NCBI GenBank assembly: GCA_030533445.1
Contig: CM060081.1
Location: 36,069,111 to 36,133,110 of the forward strand
Length of the DNA stretch: 64,000 nucleotides
Direction: 5' to 3'
Source: Cyprinodon diabolis
Taxonomy: Eukaryota > Chordata > Actinopteri > Cyprinodontiformes > Cyprinodontidae
The notes beneath the pieces were generated by a model, which saw nothing but the letters and a program-made list of their open reading frames with translations, had not been told where the DNA came from and did not search any database. A program made the position numbers and the translations under genes. Positions 22,473-35,243 of this stretch are shown one piece after another (positions within the stretch are counted from its first letter, which is position 1; every line of letters begins with the position of its first letter).

Positions 22473-23524
22473 TGGAAAGACCCAACAAAGATAGTGAGAC
22501 AAGTTTGTCTGCGTGTGTGTGTGTGGTATTTTTAATACATAAGGGTTTAGACTGATATGTATAGCCTATGAGTCTGTACATATATACATGCTTATATATA
22601 ATATAATTTGCTTTGTGTCATTAAGAAATTTAGCTTTTTTTAATAGTGTGCTTTTCTAAAGCTCATACAGCATGCATATAAAGTATCAGCAGAATCTGTT
22701 TTTTGGTGCTGTTATTTTAAATGACTGTAAAAGCATTGTTTGTTATTCTTTTTTAGTTCCACGAGTGAGCAAATGGGTTTAAAATATTTTCATTTCAGTT
22801 TACATTATTTGCCCCCCCAAACCTTTATGACTGTGTATTTAAGTTGCCTGCATTTTTCATACCCTTCTGATGCTGCTTATAGGTGCACATTTGTTGATTC
22901 TGATTAGTACTTTCAGAATTTACATCATAGGTTTCTTTACTTTCTATCAATATTTAGCATCAATAGCATCAATATTTCATTGAGGTCAATCAATCAATGT
23001 ATGACATAATAATAAAAAAACTGAGCCTTTATGTATGGCTTTGAGAAACGCTGATTCATTTTCTAACAGTAGTGTGTGTTTACTGATCAAATCTTCTACT
23101 GAATGGGCCATAATTATGCATTAATATATGTTTTAATAACATGAAAATAACTCTGAGTAATAACTCTGTGTACCCAAGCGAAGTATCTGATATTAGTGAC
23201 ATGCAGATCAAGTTTTTTTCTGATAAATGTCACCCTTGTCACCCCCCCCCCTATGTCACTACAAATCATTGTTACAATACACTTTAATGCTTATATTTGA
23301 ATAACTTTGATGAAAACAACTTCAGTTGTAACACAATTTTGATTTCTGTTTTCTTAAAATTTCAAAAGAATTTGCAATTTCCACTCTTTCTAGTTGGACA
23401 CAATTTACAACTTCTTAATGACACATTGTAGTGTAATTATAATAAGATTATGAGGACGTATTACATTGTGGTAAGGTAAATCAAAGAATTTTATGTGCTG
23501 AAGCAAAGATGCTGAAGAAAAAAT
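22469..23524. other. Non-coding, no gene seen
   Basis: AT-rich sequence with a C9 run near 23240. No gene or repeat unit is supported. Confidence 0.5.
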
Positions 23525-25010
23525 GGGTTAGAATAGAATAGAAAATCCCTTTATTCTCCCAAAATGGGGAAATTCTGGTGTTTACAGCAGCAAAAGCATG
23601 CACAGTTTTATGTTTTAACAACATTCTGTCATAAGGCGGGGACAGATGGACCCAGTATTCAAGGAGAGGCAGTCAGTAGGAAAGTTAAAAAAGGTTTATT
23701 AAATTAACAAAAACTAAAGTCGAGCTGTGCCTCGCGGACACTGCAGGATGGGGAGCGGGGCACCACCCAATCAGAGACACTCTGGTTTAACAGTCCAGTC
23801 CAATAATGTCCCCAAGTGCTGCAGTCCCAGAGGTCATGCTGGAAGCCGATCCTGGTCAGGGATCCAGAACAGACAGGAACAGACAGGAACAGGATCCAGA
23901 TCAGGCAGGAACAGAACCATTGGCAGGATCCAGACTTCCAGGCATCCACAAGCTCCCAGGAGGGTTCAGAGTCTGACTGGGACCAGAAGCATGGCGAGGT
24001 GGTCACACACAGGAGCAGACAGGATCAGGTGCAGATGAGCAGGCTTTGGTGGAAGAGGGTAGCCGAGAGGGGACGTGGAACCAGAACTTGATGCAGGACT
24101 TTAAACTGGTCTCCTCCCTGGAGCCAGGCTTACTGGATAAAAACTGAACCTCCCCACATATAGAGACGAAAACCCAGAGGACTCCCCGGGGGAGGAACAG
24201 TGCACGATCAGAAGACGAGACAAACACTAAAACCCTCTTTCCACTGGCTGTTAGGATCCAGGACACGAACTAAGGAATAAAACTAACAGACAGGCTAACA
24301 GAAAGACAAGTAATGATCTGGCCCTGAATGCTCAGGCTGAACTGAATATAACCAAGAGGAAACAGGTGAGAGGAATAAATTATAATTGAGGCAGGGAGGG
24401 AAAACGACAGGTGAAAGGAATGACTAATTAAGGGAGAGCAAACAGGCCAGATCATGACACATAAAACTGTGCACCTGGACAATAAAATAACCAATACACA
24501 GCTAATGACAGTTTTACAGTGATGGATATTTGAAAATAGCAGCAACATAAGAGATGTGCAAAATGACAGCAGAATGTTATTTAACTGACTAAGATAGAAA
24601 CTATTCTAAATCAGCATGAATGTAGCAACTTATTTAGGTTGTTGGGAACAGTGATGATTATAAGGTCTTAAAGCTGCTAGGAGGTAGGATCTGTGATAAT
24701 GCTCCCTGGTGCATTTAGGTCGTAGCAGTCTGTCACTGAAGGGGCTCTCCAGTTCAGCAACAGCTTCATGCGTGGGAGATATCATCCAACAGAGATGTTC
24801 ATTTAGTTAGGATCCTTTTGTTACCGACCTCCTGCACTCCAGAGTCCAGAGGGCATCCAATCACAGAACTGGCCTTCTTGATCAGCTTATCCAGACACTT
24901 TCTCTCAGCTACGGATGAGACACTGCTCTAACAGACAGCTCCATAGAAGATGGGTGATGCCACAACATAGCCATAGAAGGTCTTAAGGAGCGCCCCCTTC
25001 TAACTATTAG
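23525..25010 (-). pseudogene. LINE (Rex1-like) C-terminal RT remnant and 3' UTR, split by a solo LTR
   Basis: On the minus strand, from about 25005 downwards, the RT C-terminal region can be read with stops: LLKTFYGYVVASPIFYGAVC, then VSSVAERKCLDKLIKKASSV and IGCPLDSGVQEV. A 3' UTR follows at 24590-24460, interrupted by the solo LTR at 23627-24459. The UTR resumes at 23626 and ends in AATAAAGGGATTTTCTATTC at about 23530. The UTR matches the plus-strand copy at 10045-10350. Several in-frame stops show it is dead. Confidence 0.75.
23627..24459 (-). mobile_element. Solo LTR inserted in LINE 3' UTR
   Basis: The 833-bp unit reads on the minus strand from TGTCATGATCTGGCC to CGCCTTATGACA. It has a GGTTATATTC TATA-like box and an AATAAA signal (plus 23695-23700) near its end. 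The flanks on the minus strand are TTATG before and GAATG after, sharing only ATG, so the target duplication has decayed or the ends are off by a few bases. The ATGACA end groups it with the other gypsy LTRs here. Confidence 0.7.
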
Positions 25011-25489
25011 GCCAACACTCCCCACCTCAGGTATCGTGCTCACAATGTGACGTGCGAGATAATGATAGTTAAAAGTAAAAAGTTACTGTGTTTATTGCTC
25101 ATATCATGAATCCAGCAGTACAAATTGAATAAAGTATGATATGTGTAAAAAAGGTTGCCACAGCAGCAGAAAAGTTGAAAATGAAATTAAAGGAATGCTC
25201 TGATATAGATTTTAAGGAAACAATAGCTTTATAATTTTGATTTTATTTTTTATGTTAGTTAGTAAATACTTATATATTTATGTAATACTTTACTTTTTTT
25301 TCTTTTTGTCATTCGTTTATATAATGTTTTGGCCAAACAATGACTGGAGCCAAAACCCACAAAGACTTTATAGTTAGAGCACATACAAACTATAAATATA
25401 ATATACACAACCTAATATATGTGTCTGTGGTACAAACTTACAAATGTAGTTTCCACTATATTTTGTATATAGCAAAATCATCATAATTA
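25011..25489. other. Non-coding, no gene seen
   Basis: AT-rich sequence between the LINE remnant and the 154-bp tandem array. No gene is seen. Confidence 0.5.
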
Positions 25490-26700
25490 CACTACAATGT
25501 GTAATTAAGAAGGTAGTGGTCACTTTGTTAGTTATTTAATAAAAATCTCCTAAAATTTTATTTTTACATATTTTTCAGATGCAAGTCAGATGCAAGTTCT
25601 GTTCAAGAGGAGGTGTTTTATTTTTACTGTGAGTTTGGTGACATTACAATGCATAATAAAGTAGATATTGGTCATTTTATTATCAATTTATTTATAACAA
25701 AAATCCCCCAAAATTAAATCTTTGCATATTATACCAATGTAAGAGTTGCAGTATAATAAAGAGGACATTTTCTATTTGTATTGTGTGTTTGGTGGCACTA
25801 CAATGTGTAATAAAAAGCTAGTATTCATTATAATACTTATGTAATGAAAAAAAAAATCCCCAAGAATTAGGTTTTTACATATTTTCCAAATTTAGTTTTA
25901 GTATGGTCAAGATTTAATGGTCAAGACAGAAGACCCAAATTTTCAGCCAGAAACAGAGGAGTAGAACTAAAAGAGTTTATTCAGAACTCAGGACTTCAGG
26001 AGCGCATGGATTACTATGAATGGAGATGTAGGTTTGTGTCTTCAAGGAGTTCCAATAATAAAATGCATGAAACCAAAAAAAAAAAAACCACTAACCTAAT
26101 CTAAGTCCTCCCTTCAGCGGGGATCCACAGCTTTAACAGAGTGGACTGCTCCTTTAACAGTTGTTGGGTGGCCAACAGTTGGGTGGCTTGGAGCACAGAA
26201 GCAGGATCAAGGTCCTGGAAGCCAGACCCAGGCTTAATGATCAAGGGGCTTGGCAGGCGGCAGAAGTCAAGGGGCAGAAACAGGGGCATTGTCCAGAAGA
26301 CAGAGAAATCTGATGAGGGCTAGGCAAGAGGGAAAATCTGTGAAGCGAAGACATGGTCAAGAGCTTGGTCAGGTAACGTGAAGTGCTAGGTACTGCTTGT
26401 TTGTTCTCTTGCAATTATCTGGCCCTGTCTGCCTGCCACAGGCTGACTTATAACTGCTTGAGCACAGCTGAGAGACATGCTGCAGATTGCACTGCAGTGC
26501 AGCAGGCAGCAGCTGGAGTTGATTGCTCACAGGGAGAGCAGAGCAGGCAGACAGGCTAGAATCATAACATAAGAGGAGATGGTGTGTTGTACTGTGATTA
26601 TTGTGGAACAAAAAATGCAACAAAAGAATTATTTGTCATTTTATTATTTATTCAATGAATAGTAATCAGAAAAATAAAGAAGTAATATATTTGTGTATTT
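25490..26700 (+). repeat. ~154-bp tandem repeat, about four diverged units, interrupted
   Basis: Units start at about 25490, 25643 and 25797. Each opens with (AC)TACAATGTGTAATAA, then a TTTATTAT-rich part, AATCCCCCAAAATT, TTTTTACATATT and an AAGAGGAGGTG...TGTGAGTTTGGTG end. The third unit is broken at about 25904 by a solo LTR and continues after 26569 (AAGAGGAGATGG...). A fourth partial unit follows to about 26700. The spacing is 153 and 154 bp. Confidence 0.7.
25904..26569 (-). mobile_element. Solo LTR inside the 154-bp tandem array
   Basis: On the minus strand the unit begins TGTTATGATTCTAGCC and carries an AATAAA signal (plus 25976-25981) near its end, which reads CTTGACCA. The end is ambiguous because TGGTCAAGA occurs twice (25904 and 25918). 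The flanks TAGTA and TAAGA agree at three of five positions. Continuity of the tandem repeat on both sides proves that it is an insertion. Confidence 0.65.
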
Positions 26701-27000
26701 TTATTTAGTTGGTGTAAACTTCAGATTGCAAATGCAAATAAGTATTTCTGTAGTCAGTGCAATCTATTTCATTTTTTGGTCTGGGAGGATATCCCTCAAG
26801 AGAGGCCAATACATGATTTCATTCATGTATGTCAATGTCAATAAAGCTTTTCTAATTGCACCATTTCTCTATGAGAGTCTCTCCAGGTTGAAATATACTA
26901 TATGAAAAAACAGAATTTACAGGATAAACTTCATTATTTTTTCATTTTTCTTTGTCCTAAAGTTTTTAAATTATGATTCTCAGAGTTTTTAACATAGGCT

Positions 27001-27327
27001 GCTCAGTGGCGCAGTGGGTAGCACTACTGCCTTGCAGCAAGAAGGTTCTGGGTTTGATTCCCAGCCCGGGGTCTTTCTGCATGGAGTTTGCATGTTCTCC
27101 CTGAGCATGTGTGGGTTCTCTCTGGGTACTCTGGCTTCCTCCCACAGTCCAAAAACATGACTGTTAGGTTAATTGACTTCTCTAAATTGTCTTTAGGTGT
27201 GAGTATGTGCATGAATGGTTGTTTGTGTCTCTGCGTTGCCCTGCGATGGATTGGTGCCCATTGACTGCTTGAGATAGGCACCAGGACCCCACTTGGGACA
27301 AGCGTATCAGATAAAGGATGGATGGAG
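27001..27327 (+). mobile_element. tRNA-derived SINE, vertebrate GCAGTGGGTAGCAC type
   Basis: The head reads GTGGCGCAGTGGGTAGCACT (A-box region) and has the B box GGTTTGATTCC (27051-27061). The body has GGAGTTTGCATGTTCTCCC, TCCTCCCACAGTCCAAAAAC and GCCCTGCGATGGATTGG. It ends in GGATGGATGGA. It is close to full length for this widespread fish SINE type. Confidence 0.8.
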
Positions 27328-27660
27328 TTTTCAACACCTTTTTTAAATATAGCAAATTCCTCAAATGTGCAATACTTTCTATATGGATTGCACAAGTAGA
27401 AATGATTCTGTGTATTAACATGTTGAAACCTGTTTAGCTTGCAAAAATATTAGTGAGTTATAAAATCAGAAATTTCCACACATGACATTTTTTCACATTT
27501 TGTTCAACTGTTGAATTTAGGTTGTGCAGTATTTTACATTTCACTTTAATATCTCACATCAAAAAGCCTTGCAAATGTAAAAAAGATTTTAAAACTCTTT
27601 CACATTGAAAAAAAATATTTGTGCAACTTGTGATCAAGCAGGGATAAGCAAGTGCTGATG

Positions 27661-27716
27661 AACAGATGGATGGATGGATGGATGGATGGATGGATGGATG
27701 GATGGATGGACGGATG
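27661..27716. repeat. (TGGA)n microsatellite
   Basis: About 12 units of GATG. Such arrays often grow from SINE tails ending GGATGGATGGA, but this one lies some 330 bp beyond the SINE. Confidence 0.9.
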
Positions 27717-29400
27717 ATCAACATTTTTGGCATTATATGTTCACACATGGGCTTAGTTGGGGATAAAATGCTTTACCTTTATTAATGTTTTTGTATGTGG
27801 AAATCAACACACCGGCAAATTTGACATTTTAATTACAACCCAAGTTTTTTTTTTTTTTTGTCTGACTTGTCAGATATTTCAGAAATTAGCTTTGTATGCT
27901 TGAAGGTTCTGTATGTTAAAAACTGGATGGGAGTTTTCAACCGTGAAAAAATGTGAGATACTGTAACTAAATTTAAAGAATGTATGTTCTCTCAGTTGTG
28001 AAATTTTCGGGGTATATATCCTTCCCCTGTAGCATCTGGGCCCATATACCACACTTGACCCCCTACAAACCTCAGGCTGAGTATCTGCACACCATTGCAG
28101 GAGAACACAGCAGCTTTTCCACCCTTATTAGAGACACTGTCAGTGACTTAGAGAGAAGACTCCTCGGTATGACTATACTCAGCCTCATTTTCTCTGAAAA
28201 CCCATCTTTTTTTTCTTCCAAGAAACATCTAAAAGAGGTTAAAATGTACTATTAGCTGGTCTGCCTAGTCAGGTTTACTTAGCAGGGACTTGGGAATCTG
28301 CCCTTATATTAAATCTAATGCCCTTACATTAGATTTCAGGAACACCTGAGGCGGTGGGCAGGAATTCTTAATGTCATAAATGAATATGGAAATACCACTG
28401 CATGTCATAACACATGCATTAGTCATACTCTGATCTAAAAGCAACCAGGATGCCAAACTGCTACTGCTGCACAAATAATGCTTTGAAGAATCCAAGCTCC
28501 ACTGTAGCTGAGTGGCATTTTGAAATGTTTTCCCAGAACAATCTCACTGTAGGATTTACTGACATTACTGAAGAAAGATCCTCCGGGTCTACCTTGGTCA
28601 TTTTGAGTGTGAGATAGGAAAAATGACCAAGGAAAAAGAAAGAAAATCTTTTAAATGTACTTCTTTATTTTTGTCCTTTACTCCAGCAGTGATAAAACCG
28701 TAGTTCCACTCCTAGCCTTCCATTGGATTTTTAAATAGAAAGGTTCTTTCTTGATTAGTTTCCCTCTGGTTTAGCACTCTAGTTGAAGGCAAGCAGTTGA
28801 AATTATTTATCTATAATTTCGTGAAGAATTTAAATATCCCAGTTTGCAGATCATTTAAAGCTAGTCTGGATGTGGTGACATGGTTGAGGAGCAAGGAGCT
28901 ATTTATGTAAGCAAGGTATCTTCTCCTACCCCTGCTGATTTCTCAATTAATATAAAAAAATAGTTGAGCCACTTACATTTACATTTCAAGTGGAAATGTG
29001 AGACATTAAACACAAAAAAATATTTAACTTATTCTCAAATTGATTCATTTGTACTAAATTATAATTTAGTAGTGTTGTGAAAGTTTACCAGAAGATAACA
29101 AATACATTACATAACAAGAACCTGAAGTTATAGTTAAATAATAGGTAATTCAAATCAAGGGTAAAACTAGCTATTTATTATCAGTTGAATGATTATAACT
29201 GTAATTTGCTTACTGACCAGGGATTTAGCCTCTTACCAAAAAGGTTATACTCCTGAATCCGGCTGCTAAAATTTCAGTTGTCTTTCACCAATTTAATAAT
29301 TTAGGCTATGGCTATCACCAACGTTATTAACCATCAACCAAATAAATGTGTCTCTGTTCATTCGGATGCTACTGAAAGTGTGAATCCAGCCTGCGTGATA
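27717..29400. other. Non-coding, no gene seen
   Basis: AT-rich sequence. The 27980-28255 open frame shows no domain or splice support. Confidence 0.45.
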
Positions 29401-31350
29401 GATTGTTCACCGTGTAAAATGAACACAAAAGATTACAAGTTAAAGAACAATGGTACCTTTATTAGCTACAATTACACAGTATTATACCTAATAACTAAGC
29501 AAACACTAGTGAAAATAAGCTAAATTAAAGAAATAAAAGGGGAAGGGGGGTTTAAAAGTCCATTAAAAGTCTGGGGGATGTTCGAATTTAAGGCTTAATG
29601 CATTTGAAAGTGTCCTTTATTAAAGCAGCAGATAAAATGTGAATAAACCCTGACACAGAGATTAATTGCAGTCAAAACAGTTAAGTTTCATTCAGTTTAT
29701 GGTGACAAATGAATAATTACTCAAAAATGTATTAAACTATGATGAGGTTGAAAGACCCGTTAGCTTAGCTGGCCCCAGGGGTTCTGGTTCTGGTCGGGTC
29801 AAATGGAAACAAAGAGAAGGTTAGCTCACGATGTAGCAGTTAGCTTCAGCAACACGTGACTTGTTGAGTTTATGTAGTGAGCATTACCATTCAGTCAAAA
29901 TCTTAAAACCATCAGTAGTTGAATAAGAACGCTTATTTCAAATAAAACACAAACACAACTATCTATTCCACATAGTTCACCCAAGCAGAGCACGTATTAA
30001 GCATCAGGTGGAAAGGAGTGGGAAGGATGATGTTACTGTTTTGGTTCGGTGGAGCGAAGTGCTTCGGCTCGGTCCGGTTCTGTGCAGGCCCCGTCTTCAT
30101 TCCAGTCTGTTCAACCAACAGCAGCGCAAAGAGATTTGGATCAATCCGATGCAATAAAAAGAGGCAATTTTGAAAAGGCTTAATTTTACAACTCATGGTA
30201 GCCGAGACGTCTCCCTTTTAGCTACCGTGGTTAACTTGTAGCCGCAACCTCCAGCAGCTCTTTGGTGCTCCTCCATCTCTCCGTCACGGGTCTGGCGGCT
30301 TCTAACGGCTCTTTCGCCGAACAACAATTGGGCAAGAGCGGGATTAGCTCTTCTCTGTCTTTGCTGCAACAGGCTTTAGGGAACACTGCGTTCAACCTGG
30401 TTTGAATGGCAGAAAGAATAAAAGCACTGCATTCAGCTCCTTCTGAATCGCAGGAAAAAGGTCTTACTCAGTCTAGCGACAGAGATGGCAAAATTACTCA
30501 CTTTCCGTACTTGAGTAAAAGTACAGATACTTGTGTTAAAAAATACTCTGGTAAAAGTGGAAGTACTGATTAAACTTCTTTACTCAAGTAAAAGTAACAA
30601 AGTACAGGCTTGTAAATGTACTTATAGTATAAAAGTAAAAGTAGAAACCACTTTTTTCATGCCATTGCCTACATTTTAAATGGATGTCTGCCAATAGGAC
30701 TAGATCTCCATTGTGTTCATTTTCAATCATCTCGTCGTCCATACTACTATGCTAACGCCACCGCCACCAAGCTGCAATGATTTGCCACGAATGAATACCG
30801 CCAAATCTGTCGATTCATCTTGTAGTGGTGCGTCAAATGCAACGTAGATTCCCATCCAATTAGATTGAATTTGGTATTGGCGGAAACACCCACCTACCCA
30901 ACTGACAGACGGAATCTCACTATACATCAGCCATTCTCATCCTCCCCTCTCTCATGACAAGGCGCGCACCTCTGGATGACCTAAAAAATAATCTTTAATA
31001 TCTCTTAAATAAAAGTAGCACAAACAATATTTTTTTCTGCACAAATCTGCACTAACGTTGCACTAACCATTCAGTCTATTTGCAGAGTTTTTTGACGTGG
31101 GTGGGGTGTCAGCTTCACGCAGCTGCGCACGAGTCCTATCATGAAAAAAGGTTCATTGTGCGACCTGAGTAACGCGCAGTAACGGGGTGTCTGCAATGGT
31201 AACTGCGATATAGTTACAGTCAAAGTAATTAGTTAGATTACTCGTTACTAAAACAAGGTAACGGCGTTAGTAATGCCGTTACTTTCAACGCTGTTAGTCC
31301 CATCACTGTTGGTGAGTTAATTGTAACTGGGACTCAACTTGGTGTTCTAA
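29401..31350 (-). mobile_element. Composite repeat, possible LTR-like unit with hAT insertion
   Basis: The composition changes to more GC in 29750-30480 compared with both flanks. In minus reading it would start TGTTAGAACACC (plus end about 31353) and has an AATAAAGG signal near 29455, which is suggestive of an LTR. No target duplication or coding part was found and the boundaries are uncertain. The hAT-like segment 30481-31308 lies within it. Confidence 0.3.
30481..31308 (+). mobile_element. hAT-like non-autonomous DNA transposon
   Basis: The left end is CAGAGATGGCAAAATTACTC and the right end, reverse-complemented, is CAGTGATGGGACTAACAGCG, so 8 of the first 9 terminal bases match. The left subterminal part is rich in AAAAGTA(C) motifs (GAGTAAAAGTACAGATAC), as is usual for these elements. 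The 8-bp flanks TCTAGCGA and TTGGTGAG do not match, so one end may belong to another copy or the site has decayed. No transposase is encoded. Confidence 0.5.
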
Positions 31351-31353
31351 CAT

Positions 31354-34300
31354 ATCACCGCCCCCCAACAAACATAGAAAACCCTGCTGATTAACCTACC
31401 AAAAAACCGTTGATACCCCTAAGCTCTGAACCAGCCACAATGAAAGCATATTTGTTGTGTTTAAAGACTTGGTGTATAGTAGGAAACCAAGGATTTAAGT
31501 TAAATATCTAGTCTAAATTATTCTATTGTGTTGAATGAATGGAAACAGCTTGTTATTTATTTAACCAGACATTAGTGGGTGTAGAAGCAAAACACTAGGT
31601 CTATGTGTGTAGTTTTTGCCATGTACAGCTTTGAAAAAAACTTAGACTTAAAAGCTTGAATTGACCCTTTAAATAAAGGAGTGAAAAAATACATTAGACA
31701 ACAACATATTACTGGATGTTTTAACAATATTCTGGAAGTCATCTTTTATTTATAAACCCTATAAATAAAACCTACTTGCAATGATAATATTTCAAATCTT
31801 TAAATATTACATTGATGCTTTGGATGGTTACATGCAAATGTTTGACTGAAATCAACCCTATTAGTATATTTTATAATTCCTTAAGTAATGACTTCTGATC
31901 ACTGCAACTAAAAATTTGTCTGAAAACAATAACTTGTTACAAATGTATAACACTTAGCAGTCCATTGTTAATTTACCTCTAATCAAGTACTTTAACTAGC
32001 AAGATACCTTAAGGACATAATGTTTATATCTTATTAAAATAAATTTAAAATGTTCAAAGAAGACCTCTTAGAAATACATTTTATAGTGGCACTGTGAAAT
32101 GACTAAACCAGAACATTGACTACATAGAAAAGTAAAAAAAAAAAAAAAATCAGAAATACTCTTTTTCAGAGTCTTACACACTAGTGCTGTACAACAGGAC
32201 AGGACTGTGCAAGACTAAGATCAAACATATACATTCTGGATCATACACATGCTCACAATTGGATGGAAATAATTACAGAACAAAGCTAAAAAAATGTGAG
32301 TGGGTAAAAAAACTGTTGACAACATAAGCGTGGTAAATGACCTCATAAACACCCAGACCCATCTCTCCTTTCTTTCCATCTCCCTCAGTCACTGTTTCAC
32401 AATGATTTCAGTTTGTTTTTTCCTCTGGTTTTGTTGTAAGATGTAAATGAAGAACATCAAAAGACTCTTTCTCTCCCTCCTGTAAAACCCACCCCTCTCT
32501 TTTTTAAACACTGTCAGTCCTGCTTGGCTGCTTACTCTCTTCATCTGGTCCTCATATGGGCTTCATTCCCCCCCAGTGCAATCCAGGCCAAAACTATTTC
32601 CTCTTTCAATTTCCAGGGGAAGTTGTTAAATGGTTTTTGAACCAAACAAGCATTTTTTTTTCTTTGCTCTTTTCATTTTTTCAATGCTCTGCTTTTTCTT
32701 AAACTGTTGGGCTGTTTAGAGAGCTCTTAAAAGTTGACAACCAAAAAAACTTGAAATGACATAAATATCTCCATAGTGACACAGCAGGAAATGTGATAAA
32801 ACTTTATATTAAGCATCCCATTTTTCTAGAGGAGTTGATTTGAGGGGATTGTTGATATATAAATAGAGTCATTACCACAGTGAAAACAGAGCTGTTAAGT
32901 TTGACTGTCCTGTGGTAAACTCTGGCTCACACACACACATATATCCACACAGACTCTTTGTCCTGCGTATGCAGTCAGGCGGGAAGGAGAGCCATAGCTA
33001 CAGGGTCAGAAATGCATGCTCATCTGAAGGACAAACACTAACCAGGGAGACTTTCCTCACCCCCCTCATCTCTTTCCATCCTACCCATCTCTGAGCCTAC
33101 TCCATGCCCTCTAACCTCGCTACCAGTACAGAGAGAGAAGGAGATCTATAAATCCAACCCCCCGACACCACCTCCCATCTTCTCCTCACTCCCCCATTTG
33201 TCATTAGCAGCGGTGAGGCAAGGCTGGAGGTGGTTGGTAGCAGGTCTTCAAAGTAAGCTGCGATGACAGGTGTCACTGAGTTTCATGGGCGGACCTGTGA
33301 CGAGTGTCCTGCTCACTTACAATCCTCAGTTTGGCGCTTTTCAGAAGTCACAAACAGATGAGTGCCAAACGAGGGTACCAGTATTTATCTTCCCAGCTTC
33401 TGTTGTCTTAAAGCTGGTATGGTTTGGGCATGAAGATAAGAACACAAATAAACTTGATATTAAGCATTCAAAGTGCAACATCCCCACACAGGGAAGCATA
33501 GTTATGTCTATGAATTTTAAAATAATGGACAAAACACACACATGTGTATACACTCCCTCGAGCCTGGCACTACACACACGCCGGCTGCCAAGCCAGTTTA
33601 GTGTAGTCTGGAAGAGCTGCTCTGTCTCAGGGCAGGGACAATGAAAACAGCGCCTATAGCTCCTTTATGAACTGGGTAGAGTAGATTTGCCACAGGAGTA
33701 GAAAGAATAAACTCACAGACATGTCTGTCTTGTTTAACATGATCTACAAAAACGCCTTTGCCTGTTGGAGAGATGGTTCACACTCCATAAAGTCTGCTCC
33801 AATGACAAATGATGACCAGATAACTTTAATTAGGGTTGCTTGGTTTCTAAATGCACACAGTCTGGTGCTGAATTCTAATAAAGATATACAGTCATTTCTG
33901 TGAACCAAATTAATTGTAAGAAGACATTGTTGCCTTGTTTCTGACACTTTAAGTGCCAGACACTGCTTGTTATGTCAGTTTGTGTTGTTGTCATGTGAGA
34001 TCACAGGGTTTTTATGCTGTTTTCACACTTAGCATGTGATGGGGAAAGGAAAGGCTGGAGGAAGGCTGAGAAATTCAGAAATAACAATCATCTTATTCCC
34101 AAATTAATCATGAAGATCATGACTTAAAACAAAGAACAGTGTTATTCAGGCAAAATAAACATAACAGTGTTGAGTATCAACAGCCTTTGAAGCATGCAAA
34201 CAGTTTGCCAGTTTTGTGTCTTGGTAAAGCTTAATGTAGGTTCATCTGCTAGAGACAGAAATTACTTTCCTACTTAGCCACTCTATTTATGTGATTATGG

Positions 34301-34922
34301 CCTGAGAAACAGGGCAGCACCACATAAGAAGAGTTAACCATTCATTGGATAATGACAAGTGCTGCATTTCCATCACACTAGGACACCCAGTGTTATTACA
34401 CATACTTAAGAAGACCCTCCTTTGTATCTGTAGAGGGACCTACCCTGCATTCTTCTATCCAAGAGGCTCAATTAAAAAAAGAGAAAGGTTAATGAGCACA
34501 GACTTGAAAGTCCTATTGTTTGACAGGATGGCTGCCACTCACTCACCGACAATTCTGCAAAAGCGGGCATATTCACTAGAGGCCTGCTCTCCGGTCAGCA
34601 AGCATATACACCATTTCTTACTCACTCTATTCGCTTTGAGCTGTTTGTCCCTGCTGTGGCAAACAAACTGTCAAAGCTCACTTCCACCTTTTCACACTGT
34701 GCGGCACTAAAAGCAAACCTGGCAGGGGTTGTAGAAAAAAGCCCATGTTTGTTTAACATGTCTTTATAAAGTAGGGGGGGACGTTTTAAATGGGAGGCCT
34801 GAAGGACCCTGCTGTAGAGACTGCAGTATGAGGTAGTGGCGCTGCTGAGTTAAGGCTTCTTCAAGTCTCGTGGTTATTGCTAAATCCACTTAAAATTGCA
34901 CCGGGGCTTTTAAGAAAATATG
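31354..34922. other. Non-coding, no gene seen
   Basis: No recognisable gene, RNA or mobile element. Part of it (33100-34700) is less AT-rich. Regulatory content cannot be judged without alignment. Confidence 0.45.
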
Positions 34923-34924
34923 TA

Positions 34925-35136
34925 CAGGTGCTGGTCATAAAATTAGAATATCATGAAAAAGTAGATTGATTTCAGTAATTCCATTTAAAAAGTGAAACTT
35001 GTATATTATATTCATACATTACATACAAACTCATATATTTCAGATGTTTATTTTGTTTAATTTTGATGATTACAAATGACAACAAATGAAAATCTCAAAT
35101 TCATCATATCAGAAAATTAGAATATTGTGAAAAGGT
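34925..35136 (+). repeat. Left terminal inverted repeat of Tc1 element
   Basis: About 210 bp, starting CAGGTGCTGG. It pairs with 36327-36535. The inner end carries a second AAAATTAGAATATTGTG copy of the outer ATAAAATTAGAATAT motif, the direct-repeat arrangement of IR/DR-type ends that bind transposase twice. Confidence 0.9.
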
Positions 35137-35243
35137 TCAAAATTGATGGCCCCTGGTGCCACACTCTAATCAGCTAATTAACTCAAACCACCTGCAAAAG
35201 CCTTTAAATGGTCTTTCAGTCTAGTTCTATAGGCTACACAATC

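Noticed and set aside
27980..28255. 91-residue frame as a possible gene
   Set aside because: No recognised domain, splice context or conservation evidence; length is within chance expectation for 64 kb.
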